DNA from: Legionella quinlivanii
Lineage (GTDB): Bacteria; Pseudomonadota; Gammaproteobacteria; Legionellales; Legionellaceae
Length of the DNA stretch: 64,000 nucleotides
Direction: 5' to 3'
Assembly: GCF_900461555.1 (NCBI RefSeq)
Contig: NZ_UGOX01000002.1
Coordinates: 1-64,000, forward strand
Within the stretch, counting starts at the first letter, position 1. Each line of letters opens with the position of its first letter. Shown here piece by piece: positions 59,217 to 64,000 of this stretch. The notes under the pieces are model-generated. The model did not search any database and was not told the origin of the DNA. It saw only the letters and a list, made by a program, of their open reading frames with translations. The translations under genes and the position numbers were made by a program.

Positions 59217-61976
59217 TCATTCATGATTTTCCTCCTTGTAATATCGGTTATTGTCCACATACTCTTGCTTTTGCTTGCTGTATCGATGCGTTAAGCCTGA
59301 TTGTGTGGAATGGATTGATTTTTGCGTATTTGCCGATTGGTTTTGATAGGTTTGAGACAAATCTTCCCTATTCTCCATTCGTAACTCATGCGCCTGTTGG
59401 AGGGCATTGTCTTGCACCATACTTAAATGCCTTTCCTGGGATTTGTCCAAAACATCCGATGAACCGCTGGCATGCGCTTGATTAATCTTTGATTGTTGGT
59501 GCGCACGCAGGGCATCTCGTTGTGCTTCAAATTGGCTTCTTACCTCTGCAGAAGAAGGTTTAACCCACTGTCCCACTTGCTCTTTGATGGCCGATTTTCC
59601 TTGAGTCGATCCCATAAATTCATCAGCCAGTTTTTGTTGTGCGCTTAAACTTGCCGCATCGCCGCCTAAAAGCCACTGCTCCCCTTGAACTCCATGACGC
59701 TGAACCACCCAATCATGAAATGTCTGATCTAATACCCTGTCCATACTGGAGGAGTGTTCTTTCACTTGATTGGCCATGTGTTGATAGTTTTCACCTTTAC
59801 TGTATTCAGTAGACGCCATATCCGATAAGGCCTGTCCTTGGGATAAATTGGCGGCAATCTGCTCTGATTTAGATAAATTAAACGAATCATTGGCATCCAG
59901 ATGATGGGTCTTAGCGGTCGCTTCCATATGATTTAATGCATTGGAAAAGGATTGGCCTTCACTGGAGTTAAAGAAGGCTTGAACAGAGTTGGATTGGGAT
60001 GTGCCTGCTCTTGCGCTCACACTGGCCTCCCCAGAAAGGCCTGTCGTCCAGTGTGCGAAAGACCCGAGTATTCCCCGGCGAGTATCTATTCTTGCTGCAA
60101 CCGCTGCATCGATAGAGACTTGCCCTGACTTGTCATGATGCTGATTATACTGATTGACCGCATCCTGCATTTGACGAATATCTTGATTGAGTGCATTACT
60201 GAGCGTTTTATTGATCCCTGTTCCCTCACGCACTTCATTCCCATCAGTTTCACTAAATTGAGATAATCCACTGAATGCTTGCTGTAAATGCGAATCGGCC
60301 GTTGTACGATACGTTTCGGCATTATGAAACGACTGACTGGCATTTTCTTGCAAGGATGCGCTGATGCGGTCTGATGCATGCAATCGGGTTGCCATTTGGC
60401 TTATCGCCGGCTGCGCATTAATGACGCGCGAACCATCTGTTCCAGCCGAAAGGAGCGCCCCATTGGCGGCTTGTACGGTGGCTCTACCCTCCATATGCTG
60501 GAAATTGGTATCCCATTTATGCGCATGGGTATTGTCGTAATTCATATTCCATCCGCTGTAGGAAGCCATTGAAATGTTTCCCTGGGTAGCGGATTGGGCT
60601 TCTCCCGTGGATAATGATTGCGCCATTCCCCCTAAATGCTGAGAGGCGGCACTTAAGAGATTAGGTAATCCCTTTGCAATAAACAGCGCAATAACGGGTA
60701 CACTGATGGCCAAGCCACCAGCGGTATAGGCAAAGCTGCTTTGAATACTGGCGATTGAATCAACGGTAGAAAAAGTAACCCCGCCGTTTTTTGCACCAAA
60801 CAAGGTCAGCGTGGTGGCAGAGGCTAAGGAAACAAAAAAATGAATGATGATGAACATTGGTGGCCATGACCATAAAAAAACTTGGGTTTGCAGGTAAATC
60901 ATGTACACCCCATGCATGGCGGGCACGAGTGCTAAAAGCATCACTAAAGGAAAAATACACAAGGTCAGCATCCAAAACACGGTCATGTAATATGGCAATC
61001 GATACCCTGCAAGCCAAAAACTATTGGCCTCCGCGACATGCATCTTTTGCAGACTGGAGGTATTGGTATAATTCATCAATTCCGCATCGGCGCCTGCAAA
61101 AGCAAAGGCATCCAAAGCGGAATCACGCGTGGCATTAATTAAAATATTTTGCGTTAAAATATTGGCCGCATCCTTGGATACATTCATAAAATAAGAGTGT
61201 GCGGCAGCGAGTCCATCACTAAATTTCTCTTGGTTGCCTTGCGTCATGATTTGCGACAAGTGCACTAACTGTTTTTCAACCCCCTCATTCAGTTGCGGTT
61301 TTAATTGTTCGGCGGCCTCAATACAGCTTAAATTACTACCATCGTGGAATAAAACACGATAAATAGGCGAAGGATGTGCGAAATAAAGCTGGATTAAATC
61401 GGCGCTACCTTTCAATTCATTAGGCGTAATTTGTTGGCTTCCTAGCAGTTTCGCTGAAAAAATGCACTGCCTGATGTACGCTGATAAATCACGGGACAAT
61501 TCGGGAGAAAGCGATAAATTAGCACTGGAGGCAGCCAACCAAGTCCGCGCGCCAAAGAGCATCCCTGTTTTGGTATAGTCCAAATCATCCGGCATATGGA
61601 GTACATTACTAGATACTTTTGTGATCCCATACCCAATGCCACTGATGATGGCAGCGGGAAGCCCAACGCCTAACGGCACGTTATCTACAGTCAGCGCCGA
61701 GCCTGCTGAATCCGCAGTTTGCATATCCACAATAGCGACGGGGACTTTGAGCCCTAAAATGCAAAACAGCAAGAAAAACGTACAAAGGACATAGCGACTA
61801 ATTGCCTGGATTTTCTTTCCAGTAACATACTGAAACCCGACAACGCCTACGGCTAGAATACTGACAATATCTTGAGCTGTCTGATAGGTTGAAGTCCCTA
61901 ATAAGGTCACCATCGCATCGAGTACGGTCTTTAAATATTCCCCGTTTTGCGGCGTATAAATGGTTAATAAACTCAT
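59217..61976 (-). CDS. traG: F-type mating-pair stabilisation protein TraG
   Basis: A 919-residue protein whose N-terminal half is an integral inner-membrane domain and whose C-terminal half is a long periplasmic, Gln/Ser/Ala-rich helical domain. Membrane helices are seen at about residues 30-60, 70-95, 335-365, 370-400 and 420-445. F TraG (938 residues) acts in pilus assembly with its N-terminus and in mating-pair stabilisation and entry-exclusion recognition with its C-terminus. Start overlaps the traH stop as ATGA; the stop overlaps the start of the split traS-position gene by 8 bp. Confidence 0.9.
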   Translation of the reverse strand: MSLLTIYTPQNGEYLKTVLDAMVTLLGTSTYQTAQDIVSILAVGVVGFQYVTGKKIQAISRYVLCTFFLLFCILGLKVPVAIVDMQTADSAGSALTVDNVPLGVGLPAAIISGIGYGITKVSSNVLHMPDDLDYTKTGMLFGARTWLAASSANLSLSPELSRDLSAYIRQCIFSAKLLGSQQITPNELKGSADLIQLYFAHPSPIYRVLFHDGSNLSCIEAAEQLKPQLNEGVEKQLVHLSQIMTQGNQEKFSDGLAAAHSYFMNVSKDAANILTQNILINATRDSALDAFAFAGADAELMNYTNTSSLQKMHVAEANSFWLAGYRLPYYMTVFWMLTLCIFPLVMLLALVPAMHGVYMIYLQTQVFLWSWPPMFIIIHFFVSLASATTLTLFGAKNGGVTFSTVDSIASIQSSFAYTAGGLAISVPVIALFIAKGLPNLLSAASQHLGGMAQSLSTGEAQSATQGNISMASYSGWNMNYDNTHAHKWDTNFQHMEGRATVQAANGALLSAGTDGSRVINAQPAISQMATRLHASDRISASLQENASQSFHNAETYRTTADSHLQQAFSGLSQFSETDGNEVREGTGINKTLSNALNQDIRQMQDAVNQYNQHHDKSGQVSIDAAVAARIDTRRGILGSFAHWTTGLSGEASVSARAGTSQSNSVQAFFNSSEGQSFSNALNHMEATAKTHHLDANDSFNLSKSEQIAANLSQGQALSDMASTEYSKGENYQHMANQVKEHSSSMDRVLDQTFHDWVVQRHGVQGEQWLLGGDAASLSAQQKLADEFMGSTQGKSAIKEQVGQWVKPSSAEVRSQFEAQRDALRAHQQSKINQAHASGSSDVLDKSQERHLSMVQDNALQQAHELRMENREDLSQTYQNQSANTQKSIHSTQSGLTHRYSKQKQEYVDNNRYYKEENHE

Positions 61977-63376
61977 TGCACGTCTCCATAATAGGCGGTT
62001 CTTAAGGTCGGGGTTAAGGCACTTAGCGCTTGTTTCACGTTATTGCGTATCAATTCATTGGTTTGCAATGCGGCATTAAAACGTTCACGGCTTTCTGTGT
62101 TAAAACGAGTGACGAACTGTTGGGCGATTTGGAGATTTTTATACAAGCGCTCTTCATTATGCGCACCGATTTCTTTGCCAGAGAGCGAGGCGCGAATCAC
62201 ATCGAGGGAGTTAGAGAGATACTGTGCTAGTAAGTCAGTGGCTACACTTTGCGCTAATTCAAAGCTGCCCTGAATGCCGGTGTTTTGTTGCGCATTGGCG
62301 GATATAAGATTAAAGACAGCCGGCTGGGTTAATTCAATTAAGCCCTTTTGTTTATCGGTTAATGCTTCCCCCATTTTGATACGGTCATATATCCCTTGCA
62401 GAAGTTCTTGGACTTGAGACACCAAAGCCTTTTTGACATTAATTTCTTGCGTACTGGTTGCATCAATGGATAGACAATGCGACTCAGCGCCGGGATCGGT
62501 ACAACGGTAACTCGGTAATTTTCCGCCATACAGTAAGGCTTTGATAAAATCTTGATTAGTGGCTAAGGAGGGATAAGTAAGCAATGCCCCTTTACTATTA
62601 AATACTATCGTTCCTGAAATGGACATGTACACTTCTGCTAATTTGGGATCTTCCGCAATGAAGGAATTAATTTGCAGTGAATCCCATACAACATTGGTAT
62701 TGATTAATACGCGATCTTTATACTCTGGGTTATTTTTAGCTTCCTGTAACAGGGTTTCAGCCTCCCCTCCGGTAGAGCAGCGTTGACGAGCCATTGCCCA
62801 ATCCGTAAAAGTCCCTTTGTGGCGGCCTAAATCTTCACAAAGACGCTGTTGAGCCGCGCGATTTCTAGGCCATAAGGCCGCACTTAAATTTTCGCCCATT
62901 TCACAGGAATTAAAATTAGTCCCATTGATTTCATTGGCAAGCTTCTGCATAAATTGCATGGCATGCGCTATTTCAGGCAGTTCGGTTTCTAGCGCGAGAT
63001 TTAGGGCATAGCCTGCCCCTCCTGATAAAATGTTTTGCATGAATTTTACAATCTGATCGGATTTGATAAAGGAGAATCCACCAGCAAATAAATCAATTCC
63101 CCCGCAACCAGAACGCATGCCAGGGACATCCACATGCGCTAATCGAATAGTTCGTACTTGATTACGGGCATACACGGAACCTAGTGCCGCAAAGCCGGCT
63201 GCTTGGGTTTGATAGGCATGCGATCCGGTCACGTTGGCATCAAAACCCAGGTTATTAAAAAAATGCGTGAGATCAGACTCCGCATTAGCAAATAGTTGGC
63301 TTGACCCAAACAGTAAGGCGACTGCACAACTTTTTTTAACAAAACCCAATCGCATGAAGGTAAAAGGTTTAGTCAT
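61973..63376 (-). CDS. traH: F-type pilus assembly protein TraH
   Basis: A 467-residue periplasmic/outer-membrane-associated protein of the F-type secretion apparatus, close to the 458 of F TraH. A signal peptide is visible (KSCAVALLFGSSQLFANA). The family hallmark GCGGIDLFAGGFSFI is at about residue 92, followed by conserved cysteines (NSCEMGENL, RLCEDL, RQRCS) that need disulfide formation, which fits the adjacent trbB thiol isomerase. C-terminal coiled-coil helices (ERLYKNLQIAQQFVTRFN) are also typical. Starts 8 bp inside the end of trbB. Confidence 0.93.
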   Translation of the reverse strand: MTKPFTFMRLGFVKKSCAVALLFGSSQLFANAESDLTHFFNNLGFDANVTGSHAYQTQAAGFAALGSVYARNQVRTIRLAHVDVPGMRSGCGGIDLFAGGFSFIKSDQIVKFMQNILSGGAGYALNLALETELPEIAHAMQFMQKLANEINGTNFNSCEMGENLSAALWPRNRAAQQRLCEDLGRHKGTFTDWAMARQRCSTGGEAETLLQEAKNNPEYKDRVLINTNVVWDSLQINSFIAEDPKLAEVYMSISGTIVFNSKGALLTYPSLATNQDFIKALLYGGKLPSYRCTDPGAESHCLSIDATSTQEINVKKALVSQVQELLQGIYDRIKMGEALTDKQKGLIELTQPAVFNLISANAQQNTGIQGSFELAQSVATDLLAQYLSNSLDVIRASLSGKEIGAHNEERLYKNLQIAQQFVTRFNTESRERFNAALQTNELIRNNVKQALSALTPTLRTAYYGDVQ

Positions 63377-63863
63377 GGTATTGCTCCTCCAAATGGGTCA
63401 GCAGTTCATCCACTCGCTTTGCCAGTTGGGCAGGCTGTGCTTCACCAAATAGCACGGCATACGCCTGATTGGTTGGGCGGTTTACCAGGTAGAGGGCAGG
63501 AACCACGGGCTTGTATTCACCCGATACATACAAGTTTTGAAATAATTGGGGCGTTAGATTGTTTGTCTCAAATCCTTCAAGCGACTCACCATCTAAGCTA
63601 TAAGCTTCCACAGGGATGTTAAAATAAGCGGTAAAATCCTTAAGAATGGGGGCAAATTGATGGCAATGCGGGCAAGTCGAGCGATAAATAAAGATAAAAT
63701 AATAGGCTTCCCGAAGCTCATCGAGCCTTTTTTCCCTATTGCTATCCAATTCGTACTGAGCCTGTTTTTTATTTAATAGCGCGTGTAGCTCATCTAAGGC
63801 CACATTCGCAAAAACAGGCATTGTCAGAATGGACAAGAGGACAACCCAAATGCCTTTTTTCAT
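63369..63863 (-). CDS. trbB: Periplasmic thiol-disulfide isomerase TrbB
   Basis: A 164-residue thioredoxin-fold protein with a signal peptide (MKKGIWVVLLSILTMPVFA) and the active site STCPHCHQFAP. The cis-Pro region is KPVVPALYLVN. It assists disulfide formation in pilus assembly proteins such as TraH and TraN. Slightly shorter than F TrbB (181). Start overlaps the traF stop (ATGA), continuing the operon. Confidence 0.9.
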   Translation of the reverse strand: MKKGIWVVLLSILTMPVFANVALDELHALLNKKQAQYELDSNREKRLDELREAYYFIFIYRSTCPHCHQFAPILKDFTAYFNIPVEAYSLDGESLEGFETNNLTPQLFQNLYVSGEYKPVVPALYLVNRPTNQAYAVLFGEAQPAQLAKRVDELLTHLEEQYHD

Positions 63864-64000
63864 TCACTCACCCCTTCATAGCTCAATCGTTTAAACTGGG
63901 TCATCACATCAAAAATCCGCTCTTTAATTTCATCCAGTGATAAAAAACCATAAGATACCGGCGACATCCGATTGCTTTTTAAATCCACAAAATAAAGCGC
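63860..64000 (-). CDS. traF: F-type pilus assembly protein TraF, C-terminal part
   Basis: Only the last 46 codons are in the window (ALYFVDLKSNRMSPVSYGFL, then SLDEIKERIFDVM and YEGVSE). The LYFVDLKSNRMSPVSYGFLS stretch resembles the thioredoxin-like C-terminus of TraF, including the Pro-x-Tyr-Gly-Phe turn. Gene order traF-trbB-traH-traG agrees with F-type systems. The rest lies beyond the right edge. Confidence 0.82.
   Translation of the reverse strand, partial: ALYFVDLKSNRMSPVSYGFLSLDEIKERIFDVMTQFKRLSYEGVSE

Larger units (their letters stand above)
56051..59224 (-). pseudogene. Small inner-membrane protein in traS position, split by IS3::IS30
   Basis: The 5' part (59224-59171) reads MNDQKQFQEALTHDLNAL and the 3' part (56572-56051) continues ATLKVKTLSGNQVYIPYLKM to the stop, giving a 191-residue protein once the IS and one copy of the CAA duplication are removed. 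It has about four hydrophobic helices (for example YLLLCVLAIGLVKLLVLMGF and FYALLLLIGIALF) and a charged C-terminus. Its start overlaps the traG stop, and its stop overlaps the traD start. In F the gene between traG and traD encoding a small hydrophobic protein is traS (entry exclusion), so this is a positional traS candidate; no sequence similarity is claimed. The truncated ORF starting at 56587 uses IS sequence for its first codons. Confidence 0.75.

Noticed and set aside
1..64000. CRISPR array or cas genes
   Set aside because: No regularly spaced direct repeats and no Cas-like protein were found; the repeated elements are palindromes at irregular spacing.
1..64000. tRNA or rRNA genes and a plasmid replication initiator
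   Set aside because: No cloverleaf with a TTCGANTC-type arm, no rRNA signature and no RepA/ParAB-like ORF was seen.

Overview
The window reads as part of a large conjugative plasmid (or integrated plasmid-like element) from a Legionella-type gammaproteobacterium. The assignment is inferred from low-GC coding style over most of the window, an F-type transfer region, ankyrin-repeat and Sel1-repeat genes of the effector type, and many small toxin-antitoxin loci; no rRNA, tRNA or replication initiator is present to confirm it. One block (about 6.47-10.31 kb) is clearly higher in GC and foreign.

Layout. 0-6.4 kb: a broken ligD (NHEJ ligase/polymerase), two small paralogues, an SRAP/YedK DNA-crosslink protein, a sugar-nucleotide epimerase, a membrane diguanylate cyclase, a short PAS protein and a type IV pilin. 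6.4-10.3 kb: remnant of a Tn21-like Tn3-family transposon carrying a Cd/Zn/Pb efflux operon (cadA plus a truncated PAP2-LspA fusion) controlled by divergent cadR. 10.3-18.5 kb: a scrapyard of mobile DNA: a frameshifted TA locus, an IS10-like fragment nested in a truncated IS256-family element, a truncated Tn3-family transposase with one terminal repeat, an IS3-family element itself interrupted by an IS30-family element, a second IS3-type fragment and a methyltransferase stub. 18.5-25.1 kb: DUF2806 protein, a candidate structured RNA of about 204 nt with its own -10 box and terminator, two serine recombinases, a KfrA-like plasmid protein and a TA locus. 25.4-31.3 kb: an unusual operon encoding an aldehyde-dehydrogenase/nucleotidyltransferase fusion, a 62-aa protein and a GNAT acetyltransferase, followed by convergent ankyrin and Sel1 genes. 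31.5-44 kb: small accessory modules (three TA loci, a YhcG-type nuclease piece, orphan genes) punctuated by five copies of a 29-bp palindrome. 44-47 kb: plasmid housekeeping orphans around a divergent promoter region with matching leaders, then a candidate oriT.

47.2-64 kb is the transfer system. A sequence with the architecture of the F nic site lies at 47.18-47.20 kb, next to three GTTTAC palindromes and two small ribbon-helix-helix-like genes. On the minus strand follow (in transcription order) traF (partial), trbB, traH, traG, a small membrane protein gene in the traS position, traD and a 1955-residue traI with relaxase, helicase and a C-terminal TOPRIM-like domain. The traS-position gene is split by a second copy of the IS3::IS30 nest; the 3-bp target duplications are intact, so the gene can be reconstructed exactly. 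The tra genes overlap or nearly abut, consistent with one operon, now separated by about 2.6 kb of IS between traG and traD.
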